Positions 23,123 through 30,741 of a stretch of 31,187 nucleotides of DNA are shown here, piece by piece. How positions within the stretch are numbered: position 1 is the stretch's first letter; each line of letters begins with the position of its first letter. The notes beneath the pieces are model-generated. The model saw nothing but the letters and a program-made list of their open reading frames with translations, ran no database searches and had not been told where the DNA came from. The stretch lies in the NCBI GenBank assembly GCA_023399465.1, contig JAEWPB010000130.1:1-31187 (forward strand). The letters are read 5' to 3'. The translations under genes were made by a program, and so were the position numbers. The DNA is from Pseudomonadota bacterium (lineage in GTDB: Bacteria > Pseudomonadota > Alphaproteobacteria > Rhizobiales > Rhizobiaceae).

Positions 23123-23786
23123 AGGTTTTCAGCTTTTTCGCCAGGATGCGCGGCGAGGTCGCCTCCACGGTGATCTCATAGTGATCGGTCTGGGTAACGT
23201 CGAGGATCCGGCTCGGCCGGTAGGCGACGATACTGGTTCCGCCAGCATGGCGGATACTGTCATAGATGAGCCCGCTGCGGCCATTCGCGCGCAGCTCTTC
23301 CCCGAATTGTTGCGATGCTGCGTAGTTCGTCGGATCGTAGAGATCCGGACGCACCTTTGACTGGCCGCGGATGTCGGCAAAGCTGCCGGCGAGCGTCGCG
23401 GTGTTGGTGCGGAAGGTCCGCGTCAGGCCGGGTTGTGCCGTGGCGACCGCTTCGCGGCGCATGTGGTGGGCGACTTCGGCAATCGATGTCGTCAGCGCGG
23501 CCGCGGCGTACCAGGCGCCGAGATCGCCGTTGTTGAAGCGCATGCCTCCCGGTGCGACGTGCAGGTACGACGCCATGACGATGCTTGCATTGGCGCGGCC
23601 ATAGACCCACTCCTCGCGCGGCAGGCGGTCACGGCGCTCGGCGACCAACCGATCGTTGGTCCAGCCGACGAGATCCATGACGGCGGCAAGATCGGCGGCA
23701 GTCGATACGGTATCGAACAGCCCGATTGGCGGAAACCGCGAGGGCACCAGGCGATAGGTCGGCGTCGGGGCAGGCTTTTCGTTCAA
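23121..23786 (-). CDS. RES-domain toxin
   Basis: The 221-residue protein is a RES-domain toxin of the Xre-RES type. It shows YRLVPSRFPP (Arg12, Arg17), MRFNNGDLGAWYAA (Arg83, Tyr93), TSIAEVAHH (Glu104) and SGLIYDSIR (Ser177); conserved Arg, Glu and Ser give the family its name. Characterised members destroy or split NAD+ and stop growth. The start codon overlaps the antitoxin stop (ATGA), a standard coupling for toxin-antitoxin pairs. Length fits the usual 150-230 residues, and no truncation is visible, so it looks functional. Confidence 0.9.
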   Translation of the reverse strand: MNEKPAPTPTYRLVPSRFPPIGLFDTVSTAADLAAVMDLVGWTNDRLVAERRDRLPREEWVYGRANASIVMASYLHVAPGGMRFNNGDLGAWYAAAALTTSIAEVAHHMRREAVATAQPGLTRTFRTNTATLAGSFADIRGQSKVRPDLYDPTNYAASQQFGEELRANGRSGLIYDSIRHAGGTSIVAYRPSRILDVTQTDHYEITVEATSPRILAKKLKT

Positions 23787-24304
23787 GACAGCACGATATC
23801 CGCGTCGGTATAGGGGCGGAAATCATGGTCGAGTTCGTTCGGCGCCATGTAGATGCCGCCGCGCGCGGCATCCAGGAAGCGGCGCACGGTCAGGAGCCCG
23901 TCCTGCGTTCCCGAGGTGACGAGATCGAGCGGCGGATGGCCGCCGAACACCACGGCACGATGCGGCGTCCTGAGCCATTCGATGCCGGCGACTTCGCTCG
24001 GATAGAGCACGCCGAGCGCCTGATGGATGCCGAGCACCGCCGAGATGCGCATCAGCACGTCGATGTCGAGGGTGATGTCGCGATGCTCGCGCACCGCCTT
24101 GACCCAGCCGTAATAGGTGGAACGCGACGGCAGGCCGAGCACCATCAGGCGCTGGCGCTCGTCGAGGCGCCACAGGTCGGCGATCGCCAGGAAGGTCCTC
24201 AGCCCCGGCGCGCTGAGCCGACGGCGGTTTGCCGGTGCGAAGCGGCTGGCATCAAGAACGACCGGTCCTTCGCCCGGCATGCTGCTGGCTGATATCGCCG
24301 ACAT
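23783..24304 (-). CDS. Xre/MbcA/ParS-family antitoxin
   Basis: The 173-residue protein has an Xre-like helical N-terminal half (FLAIADLWRLDERQRLMVLG, LPSRSTYYGWVKAVREHRDI) and the C-terminal MbcA/ParS (DUF2384) toxin-binding part (LDIDVLMRISAVLGIHQALG, LYPSEVAGIEWLRTPH, GLLTVRRFLDAARGGIY). It neutralises the RES protein encoded directly downstream and represses the operon. The start at 24304 follows AAGGAG by seven bases; the frame is open to 24358 but then runs into the promoter. A promoter with repeated TCC-GGA dyads lies immediately upstream. Confidence 0.9.
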   Translation of the reverse strand: MSAISASSMPGEGPVVLDASRFAPANRRRLSAPGLRTFLAIADLWRLDERQRLMVLGLPSRSTYYGWVKAVREHRDITLDIDVLMRISAVLGIHQALGVLYPSEVAGIEWLRTPHRAVVFGGHPPLDLVTSGTQDGLLTVRRFLDAARGGIYMAPNELDHDFRPYTDADIVLS

Positions 24305-24318
24305 TGGAATGCTCCTTG

Positions 24319-24349
24319 GTCCAAATCGGAATATAGTCCGGATCTGGAC
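24319..24349. promoter_or_regulatory. Probable antitoxin operator (tandem TCC...GGA dyads)
   Basis: Two imperfect dyads stand in a row: TCC-N5-GGA (24320-24330) and TCC-N6-GGA (24337-24348), the second within GTCCGGATCTGGAC. They cover the promoter spacer and -10 region of the toxin-antitoxin operon, as expected for autorepression. Confidence 0.5.
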
Positions 24350-24358
24350 TTGTTGCAA
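24330..24358 (-). promoter_or_regulatory. Sigma-70-like promoter of the antitoxin-toxin operon
   Basis: On the minus strand TTGCAA (24358-24353), a 17-base spacer and TATATT (24335-24330) form a good sigma-70 promoter, 26 bases before the antitoxin start. It sits wholly in the 67-base gap behind tauR. Confidence 0.6.
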
Positions 24359-24371
24359 TGCCGCCTGCGCC

Positions 24372-25853
24372 TCAAGCCTTCAGGAGATGTTTCATCCGCG
24401 CGGCTGTCCGTGCCACGCCCTCGACGATGCGGCTTCGCGGGATCGAGGAATAGCCCATGCGAAAGAACCGGCACGGCCGGTCGTCGGCGGCGAAGAACGG
24501 CGAACCGGATTCGATCAGCACGCCATCCTCGCGCAGTTCCTCCATCAGCCGGTCGGCGTCGAGGCCCTCCGGTCCCTCGATCCAGAAGGAAGTGCCACCG
24601 AAAGCCGACGCGCCGGCGATGGTCAGGCCCTCGCGGCGGAGCGCGTCGGCCATGATGATGTGCCGGCGATGATACTCCTCCCGCATGCGGTGCAGCACCG
24701 CGTCGTGATGGCCGAGCCCGAGGAAATAGGCGGCGGTGCGCTGGAGATGCCCCGGCGGATGGCGCAGCATCAGCGCCCGCAGCGCGCGAGCCTCGCGGAT
24801 GACCGGGGCGGGCGCAACGAGATAGCCGAGGCGCAGGCCGGGAAACAGCGATTTCGAGAAGCTGCCGATATAGAGGACGCGGCCGCTATGATCGAATGCC
24901 TTCAACGCCGGCGATGGCGGCGCGAGGAAGCTCATCTCGAATTCATAATCGTCCTCGACGATCAGGAAATCGCGCTCGGCGGCGGCCTTCAGCAGTGCCG
25001 CGCGGCGGTCAAGCGGCATGGTTGCACTGGTCGGCGAATGGTGGCTGGGCGTGACGAAGACGGCATCGACGTCCGCCGGCAGGGCGTCCGGCGGCAAGCC
25101 TTCCTTGTCGACGTCGATGGCGGTTACGCGAGCGCCGCTCAAGCCCAGCGACGCGCTCATGTCGGGGTGGCAGGGGTTTTCGCAGACGGCGTGAGTGCCA
25201 TCGCGCAACAGCAGCCGGGTGACGATCCAGAGCGCATTCTGCGCCCCGACGGTCACCAGAATTTCGTCGGGATTGGCACGGATGCCGCGGCTCGGCAGTG
25301 TCCGCGAACAGATGTAGTTGACCAGTTGCACGTCGTCGGCGGCGGCAAAATCGCCGGCCATGAGTTCGAAGTCCTCCCGTCCCAGCGCCCGCCGCGCGCA
25401 GTCGCGCCAGGCCGAAAGGTCGAACAGCGACGGATCCATCTGGCCGTAGAGAAAGGGGTAGGGATAGCGCCGCCAGTCGAGCGGCTTGCGCATCGGCTTG
25501 GCGACGATGAAGGTCGAGCGGATCTTCGCCGACCAGTCGACGACATCGTCGGCCATCGACGGTGCGCCCGTTTCGATCGCCCGGGTCGGCGGATCGACCG
25601 CCACCCGGTAGGCGCTGCGGTTGCCGGCCTCGAGATAGCCCTGCGACGTCAGTTCCTGGTAGGCGAGCGTCACGGTGATGCGGGAAATGTTGAGATATTC
25701 GGCCAGTCTGCGGGTCGAGGGCAATTGCGCTCCGCGCGGCAGGCGCCCGCCAAGCACCGCGGAAACCACGGTCTCGCGGATCTGTGCCTGCAGCCCGAGC
25801 CTGCTGGCCCGGTCGAGGAAGAAGATCGATTCCGATACGGTCGCATTGGTCAT
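24372..25853 (-). CDS. tauR: MocR-family (GntR-aminotransferase) regulator of taurine use
   Basis: The 493-residue protein joins a GntR winged helix (residues 8-83: LQAQIRETVVSAVLGGRLPR, LPSTRRLAEYLNISRITVTL) to a fold-type-I aminotransferase domain (about 120-490). The domain has the PLP lysine Lys334 in GSFSKSLFPGLRLGY, with VEDDYEFE and TVGAQNALW around the cofactor. In Rhodobacter capsulatus the same arrangement, TauR divergent from tauABC, activates taurine genes with PLP-bound taurine as the signal; here the identification rests on that gene order. The ATG at 25853 is chosen; a TTG at 25884-25886 in the same frame would add eleven residues. Confidence 0.88.
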   Translation of the reverse strand: MTNATVSESIFFLDRASRLGLQAQIRETVVSAVLGGRLPRGAQLPSTRRLAEYLNISRITVTLAYQELTSQGYLEAGNRSAYRVAVDPPTRAIETGAPSMADDVVDWSAKIRSTFIVAKPMRKPLDWRRYPYPFLYGQMDPSLFDLSAWRDCARRALGREDFELMAGDFAAADDVQLVNYICSRTLPSRGIRANPDEILVTVGAQNALWIVTRLLLRDGTHAVCENPCHPDMSASLGLSGARVTAIDVDKEGLPPDALPADVDAVFVTPSHHSPTSATMPLDRRAALLKAAAERDFLIVEDDYEFEMSFLAPPSPALKAFDHSGRVLYIGSFSKSLFPGLRLGYLVAPAPVIREARALRALMLRHPPGHLQRTAAYFLGLGHHDAVLHRMREEYHRRHIIMADALRREGLTIAGASAFGGTSFWIEGPEGLDADRLMEELREDGVLIESGSPFFAADDRPCRFFRMGYSSIPRSRIVEGVARTAARMKHLLKA

Positions 25854-25894
25854 CAGGGGCCCCGGACACAGACTGGAGTCATTCAACTTTCAAT

Positions 25895-25939
25895 CTGGCT
25901 ATAAGGCAATCCCGCGGCCTCCATTATCCCTTGGTATAG
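25895..25939. promoter_or_regulatory. Imperfect direct repeats in the tauR-tauA gap
   Basis: CTGGCTATAA (25895-25904) and CTTGGTATAG (25930-25939) match at seven of ten bases, start 35 bases apart and lie between the divergent genes. MocR-type TauR binds direct repeats of roughly this form (CTGGACYTAA, as I recall it), so these are candidate TauR sites. Each matches that consensus only in part. Confidence 0.35.
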
Positions 25940-26007
25940 AACGAAGATCGGCGAGAAGTCGGCAAGTTCCCGGGCCACCCGGCGACATATAACCAAAGAG
26001 GGAAACA

Positions 26008-27018
26008 ATGAAAAAAATCAAATATGTTACGACCGCAATAGCCTTTACTGCCAGTTTGTTTGCGGCCGGCCTCGCCCACGCCGAGCAGACAGCCGTCGTC
26101 GGCTACCAGCAGATCGTCGGCCCGTTCATCACCGCGATCGCCGACGGCCGCTTCGACGCCGCCGCCAAGGAAGCCGGCTACACCATCGACTGGCGCCAGT
26201 TCTCGTCCGGCGGCGATATCTCCACGGCACTCGCATCCGGCAATGTGCCGATCGGCGTCATCGGCTCGACCGGCATGACGGCGGCCGCGACCCGCGGCGT
26301 CGATCTCGAGCTGTTCTGGATCCTCGACAATATCGGCAAGTCGGAAGCGCTCGCCGTGCGCAACGGTTCGGGCATCGAAAAGCCCGAGGATCTCAAGGGC
26401 AAGAATGTCGGCGTGCCCTTCGTATCCACCTCGCACTTCCACCTGCTGGTGGGCATGGAGCAGGTCTGGAAGATCGATCCGCGCGAGGTCAACATCCTCA
26501 ACATGAAGCCGCCGCAGATCATCGCTGCCTGGCAGCGTGGCGATATCGATGCCGCCTATGTCTGGCCGCCGGCACTGTCGGAACTGCTCAAGGACGGCAA
26601 GGTGATCTCCGATTCCGAGGTGATCGGCGCGGCGAGCGTTCCGACCTTCGACGGTCTGGTCGCCGACAAGAAGTGGGCGGCGGAAAACCCGAAGTTCATG
26701 GCCGCCTTCACCAAGGTGCTGGCCGAAGCTTATGCCGACTACAACCAGAACAAGGCGGCATGGACGGCGGATTCGCCCCAGGTCGCGGGGATCGTCAAGA
26801 TGATCGGCGGTGACGGTGCCGGTACCGTCGAGGCGCTCAACATGCTGGTGTTCCCGAATGCCGACGAACAGGCGTCGGATACCTGGCTCGGCGGCGGCGC
26901 CGTTCGCGCCATGGCGGCCAGCGCCAAGTTCCTCGTCGACCAGAAGCAGATCGACAACGCGCTCGGCGACTACGCGCCTCACGTCAACAGTGCCTACGCG
27001 AAAGAAGCATCCAAGTAA
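26008..27018 (+). CDS. tauA: Taurine ABC transporter, periplasmic binding protein
   Basis: The 336-residue protein starts with a signal peptide (MKKIKYVTTAIAFTASLFAA, then GLAHA) with a likely cut after Ala25. The mature part is a TauA/SsuA-like (NMT1/THI5-like) binding protein: TAVVGYQQIVGPFITAIADG, FSSGGDISTALASGNVPIGV, GSTGMTAAATRGVDLELFWI, LKGKNVGVPFVSTSHFHLLV and WQRGDIDAAYVWPPALSELL. Taurine specificity is inferred from the adjoining tauR, tauXY and xsc genes. The start has GGGAAA close upstream. A large stem-loop separates it from tauB, which may raise its level over the other components. Confidence 0.93.
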   Translation: MKKIKYVTTAIAFTASLFAAGLAHAEQTAVVGYQQIVGPFITAIADGRFDAAAKEAGYTIDWRQFSSGGDISTALASGNVPIGVIGSTGMTAAATRGVDLELFWILDNIGKSEALAVRNGSGIEKPEDLKGKNVGVPFVSTSHFHLLVGMEQVWKIDPREVNILNMKPPQIIAAWQRGDIDAAYVWPPALSELLKDGKVISDSEVIGAASVPTFDGLVADKKWAAENPKFMAAFTKVLAEAYADYNQNKAAWTADSPQVAGIVKMIGGDGAGTVEALNMLVFPNADEQASDTWLGGGAVRAMAASAKFLVDQKQIDNALGDYAPHVNSAYAKEASK

Positions 27019-27024
27019 CGAGCA

Positions 27025-27057
27025 GGGCCGCCGGACCGCGCCACGTGCCGGCGGCCC
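27025..27057 (+). terminator. Stem-loop between tauA and tauB
   Basis: GGGCCGCCGG (27025-27034) pairs perfectly with CCGGCGGCCC (27048-27057) around a 13-base loop. It has no T run, so it is more likely an mRNA-stabilising or attenuating hairpin than a full terminator. Confidence 0.5.
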
Positions 27058-27099
27058 CCGCTTCCTGCTTCGATACCTGTTTCATGAAAGGCAAGCGAG

Positions 27100-27912
27100 A
27101 TGCAAACCCTTAGCGTCAGCGACGTCAGTCTGACCTATCCCGGACTCTATTCAGACCAGGCGATCATCGCCCTCAAGGGCGTCAACCTCGAAATCAAGAG
27201 CGGCGACTTCGTCGTGGCGCTCGGTGCGTCGGGCTGCGGCAAGACCACGCTGCTCAATCTTCTTGCAGGGTTCATGGCGCCGACCGCCGGCGATATCACC
27301 CTTGGCGGACGCCAGATTACCGGTCCGGGCGCCGATCGTGGTGTCGTTTTCCAGAAGCACGCGCTGCTGCCCTGGCTGAACGTCATCGATAACACCGAAT
27401 TCGGCCTGAAGCTGCGCGGCGTCGACAAGGCGACGCGACGCGAGATCGCCACAAGGAACCTTGCCCTCGTCGGGCTTCAGGATTTTCATCGCCACATGAT
27501 CTACCACCTGTCGGGCGGCATGCAGCAACGCGTCGGCATCGCCCGCGCTCTGACCTGCGACCCGGCGATGCTGCTGATGGACGAACCGATGGCGGCGCTC
27601 GACGCGCTGACGCGCGAAACCATCCAGGAACTGCTGCTCAAGGTCTGGCAGCTCACCAACAAGATGTTCTTCTTCATCACCCATAGCGTCGAGGAAGCGC
27701 TGTTCCTCGGTTCGCGGCTGATCGTCATGTCGCCGCGGCCGGGCCGCATCACCCATACCTACGAACTCGATTTCAACCGGCGATTCCTGGAAAACGGCAA
27801 TGCGCGTGCAATCAAGTCCAGCCGCGATTTCATCGAAATGCGCGAGCAGATCCTCGGCATCATCTATGGCGACGAACGCGGCGCCGATAACCCGGAATAC
27901 GCCCATGCTTGA
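27100..27912 (+). CDS. tauB: Taurine ABC transporter ATPase
   Basis: The 270-residue ATPase has Walker A GASGCGKTT (42-50), Q-loop VVFQKHALLPWLNV (Q85), signature LSGGMQQRVGIARAL (137-151), Walker B MLLMDEPMAALDAL (157-170) and the switch histidine in FITHSVEEALFLG. QKHALLPWLNV and DEPMAALDALTR are typical of the nitrate/sulfonate/taurine (TauB/SsuB) group. It powers import through TauC. Its last codons overlap the tauC start by eight bases. Confidence 0.94.
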   Translation: MQTLSVSDVSLTYPGLYSDQAIIALKGVNLEIKSGDFVVALGASGCGKTTLLNLLAGFMAPTAGDITLGGRQITGPGADRGVVFQKHALLPWLNVIDNTEFGLKLRGVDKATRREIATRNLALVGLQDFHRHMIYHLSGGMQQRVGIARALTCDPAMLLMDEPMAALDALTRETIQELLLKVWQLTNKMFFFITHSVEEALFLGSRLIVMSPRPGRITHTYELDFNRRFLENGNARAIKSSRDFIEMREQILGIIYGDERGADNPEYAHA

Positions 27913-28732
27913 ACGTGTCGCGAAAAGCAAGCCGGCACGTCCCGGCCGGATCTACGGCGCGCCGGGCGCGGGCATGAGCGGCCACATCAGCCTTGTGACG
28001 GCACTGGTGCTCGTCGGCCTGTGGCTGCTGGTTGCGGAGATGGGCTGGGTCAGGCCGTTGTTCCTGCCGTCGCCGCTCGCCGTGTGGAACAAGTTCGTCA
28101 TCGCCATGACCGAGGGCGTCTCCAACTCGACGCTGACCCAGCATACGCTGGCGAGCCTCGGTCGCGTGCTCGGCGCATTCGTGCTGGCGCTCGTCACCGC
28201 CGTCCCGGTCGGGATCATGATGGGCGTCAACCGGGTGTTCCGCGGCGTCTTCGACCCGATCATCGAGTTCTACCGGCCGCTGCCGCCGCTCGCCTACCTG
28301 CCGCTGATCATCATCTGGCTCGGGATCGACGAGTTCCCGAAGGTGTTCCTGATCTACCTGGCGATCTTCGCGCCGATGGCGATCGCAGCCCGCGCCGGCG
28401 TGCGATCGGTGTCGACGGAACAGATCCATGCGGCCTATGCCATGGGCGCGACCCGCTTCCAGGTGATCACCCAGGTGATCCTGAAGGCGGCGATGCCGGA
28501 GATCTTCACCGGCATGCGGATCGGTATCGGCGTCGGCTGGACGACACTGGTTGCTGCCGAGATGGTCGCCGCCCATCGCGGCCTCGGCTTCATGGTGCTG
28601 AATGCCGCCGAGTATCTCGCCAGCGACACGGTCATCATGGGCATCGTCGTCATCGGCGTCTTCGCCTTCGCCTTCGATCTCCTGATCCGCTACCTCGAAA
28701 AGGTGATGATCCCCTGGAAGGGCAGGATCTGA
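27905..28732 (+). CDS. tauC: Taurine ABC transporter permease
   Basis: The 275-residue inner-membrane protein has about six hydrophobic segments, with the TauC/SsuC-type pattern FLPSPLAVWNKFV, TLASLGRVLGAFVLALVTAV, EFYRPLPPLAYLPLIIIWLG and the cytoplasmic loop AAYAMGATRFQVITQVILKA that docks the ATPase. The ATG at 27905 is chosen because it lies just inside the end of tauB; the frame is open earlier, within tauB. A 142-base gap follows with GC-rich repeats but no gene. Confidence 0.93.
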   Translation: MLERVAKSKPARPGRIYGAPGAGMSGHISLVTALVLVGLWLLVAEMGWVRPLFLPSPLAVWNKFVIAMTEGVSNSTLTQHTLASLGRVLGAFVLALVTAVPVGIMMGVNRVFRGVFDPIIEFYRPLPPLAYLPLIIIWLGIDEFPKVFLIYLAIFAPMAIAARAGVRSVSTEQIHAAYAMGATRFQVITQVILKAAMPEIFTGMRIGIGVGWTTLVAAEMVAAHRGLGFMVLNAAEYLASDTVIMGIVVIGVFAFAFDLLIRYLEKVMIPWKGRI

Positions 28733-28874
28733 CGCTCTCAGGCCAGGGGCCCGCCCAGTAAGGCGCCGGCCCCGGCCGACCACCCCGAACTACCGACATG
28801 CAATCGGCCGGCTCGCCCGGCAACGGCGAAGCTCACCCGAAAAGCACAGCCGCAAGCAAAAAAGGACCACGGAA

Positions 28875-29267
28875 ATGCCGATCACCGATGCAGACCTTGC
28901 CAATCTCTTCGATGCCTTCAACCGGCACGACATCGCCGGCATCATGGCGTATTTCGCCGACGACTGCGTCTTCAACACCATCGCCGGCAACGAGGCGCAT
29001 GGAACCCGCATCGAAGGGGCCGAGGCGATCGCGGCTGCCTTCGCCGGCGTGTGGAAGGCGATGCCGGATGCGCACTGGGCGCATCACGGCCACTTCGTCC
29101 ACGGCGACCGCGCCGTTTCCGAATGGACCTTTTCGGGCACCAATGCCGACGGCAGCAGGGTCGAGGCCGAAGGCTGCGACCTCTTCACCCTCAGGGACGG
29201 CAAGATCATCAGCAAGCAGGCATTCCGCAAGAACCGGCCGCTGATCGCGGCGGCGCCCAGCGCCTGA
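28875..29267 (+). CDS. tauX: Taurine dehydrogenase small subunit (SnoaL-like)
   Basis: The 130-residue protein has the SnoaL/NTF2-like fold: LANLFDAFNRHDIAGIMAYF, FADDCVFNTIAGNEAHGT, WAHHGHFVHGDRAVSEWTFS and GCDLFTLRDGKIISKQAFRK. In taurine-degrading alphaproteobacteria a protein of this type is encoded next to TauY and is counted as the small subunit of taurine dehydrogenase. It carries no flavin motif of its own. AAGGA eight bases upstream supports the start. It stands 25 bases before tauY. Confidence 0.87.
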   Translation: MPITDADLANLFDAFNRHDIAGIMAYFADDCVFNTIAGNEAHGTRIEGAEAIAAAFAGVWKAMPDAHWAHHGHFVHGDRAVSEWTFSGTNADGSRVEAEGCDLFTLRDGKIISKQAFRKNRPLIAAAPSA

Positions 29268-29292
29268 GCGGTGCGGGAGGAGGACAGACCAC

Positions 29293-30693
29293 ATGGAACA
29301 CCAGTCCATCAGAGCGGCGCGACCGGGCAAGCCTTTCGATCCGGCCTATGACCCGGTTCACGCCGAGCATCCCGGTGACGGCAAGGACTACGCGCCGACC
29401 TACTGGATCGGGACGGCTGGCGCGCCGCCCGCCGATGACGGCCCCGTCACCGGCGACATCGATGCCGACGTCGTCATCGTCGGCTCCGGCTATACCGGGC
29501 TCTCCTGCGCCATCCATCTTGCCAGGGAGCACGGCATCAAGGCCACGGTCCTCGAGGCCAACGGCGTCGCCTGGGGCTGCAGCACCCGCAATGGTGGCCA
29601 GGCGCAGATTTCCGCCGGGCGGCTGAAGCGTTCGCAGTGGATCGAGCGCTGGGGCGTCGACGTGGCGAAGAAGCTGCATGCCGAGATCGCCGAGGCTTTC
29701 GATCTCTTCCGCGACCTGATCCGCGAGCCGGAAATCGACTGTGAACCGCAGGATGGCGGCCATCTCTACATTGCCCACCGCGACAAGATGATGCCGGTGC
29801 TGGAAAAAGAATCGCAATTGCTCAACGAGGTCTTCGGCTATCGCACGCGGATCATCGGGCGCGACGAGATCCATCGCGATTTTGTCCGCGACGCGGAAGC
29901 CAAGGGAGCGATGCTGGAGCCGGACGGCATGGGCGTTCATGCCGGCAAGCTCGCCTTCGGCTACCTCAAGCTGGCGCGCAAGCTCGGCGCCAGGGTGCAC
30001 ACCGCAAGCCCCGTCCTCGAATGCCGGCTGGTGAACGGCGTCCATCACCTACGCACGCCCGGCGGCACGGTCCGGGCGCGGGCGGTCTGCTTCGCCACGG
30101 CCGGCTACACGTCCCCGGGGCTGCACCCGCTGACGAAGCATCGGCTGATGCCGATCCTGTCGAACTCCATCGTCACCCGTCCGTTGAGCGCTGCCGAGGC
30201 CGACGAACTGAACTTCAGGACCCGGATCCCGCTGACCGACACCCGGACGCTCCGCCACTACTACCGGATGCTGCCGGACAACCGGGTGCAGATCGGCAGC
30301 CGCAGCGCCATTACCGGCCGCGATGCGGTCAACCCCAAGCATCTCGCCCTGCTTCTCGAAGGGCTTTACCGCAAGTTCCCGATCCTGCGCGGCATAGAGG
30401 TCGATTACTCCTGGTGGGGCTGGGTCGACGTCAGTCACGACATGATGCCGCGCATCTTCCGGCCCGATCCGAAGCAGACCCTGTTCTACGCCATGGGCTA
30501 CGGCGGAAACGGCGTCATGTACTCGGCCCAGGCCGGCCGCCGGGCGGCGCAGATGATTGCCGGCAAGGGCGGCGGCCTCGATCTGCCGATCTTCACCTCG
30601 CAACTCCCGGGTCACGGGGTCCTCACGCCGTTCCGGCGTCTGGGCCAGTGGGGCATGTACCGCTGGTACTACCTCAAGGACGAAATCCTCTGA
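29293..30693 (+). CDS. tauY: Taurine dehydrogenase large subunit (FAD-dependent)
   Basis: The 466-residue flavoenzyme belongs to the DAO superfamily. A 57-residue lead with YAPTYWIG precedes the FAD fold ADVVIVGSGYTGLSCAIHLA (58-77), then WGCSTRNGGQAQIS (91-104); the C-terminal half shows YSWWGWVDVSHDMMPRI and YAMGYGGNGVMYSAQAGRRA. It oxidatively deaminates taurine to sulfoacetaldehyde and passes electrons to a cytochrome-type acceptor, as described for TauXY. GGAGGAGG lies just upstream of the start. Its order between tauX and xsc fixes the assignment; on sequence alone it would be a PuuB-like oxidoreductase similar to the two in the 2.3-5.7 kb region. Confidence 0.9.
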   Translation: MEHQSIRAARPGKPFDPAYDPVHAEHPGDGKDYAPTYWIGTAGAPPADDGPVTGDIDADVVIVGSGYTGLSCAIHLAREHGIKATVLEANGVAWGCSTRNGGQAQISAGRLKRSQWIERWGVDVAKKLHAEIAEAFDLFRDLIREPEIDCEPQDGGHLYIAHRDKMMPVLEKESQLLNEVFGYRTRIIGRDEIHRDFVRDAEAKGAMLEPDGMGVHAGKLAFGYLKLARKLGARVHTASPVLECRLVNGVHHLRTPGGTVRARAVCFATAGYTSPGLHPLTKHRLMPILSNSIVTRPLSAAEADELNFRTRIPLTDTRTLRHYYRMLPDNRVQIGSRSAITGRDAVNPKHLALLLEGLYRKFPILRGIEVDYSWWGWVDVSHDMMPRIFRPDPKQTLFYAMGYGGNGVMYSAQAGRRAAQMIAGKGGGLDLPIFTSQLPGHGVLTPFRRLGQWGMYRWYYLKDEIL

Positions 30694-30741
30694 CCGCTTT
30701 TGCGAACGAACGAACCTGACAAGAATGAAAGGAAACACCCT

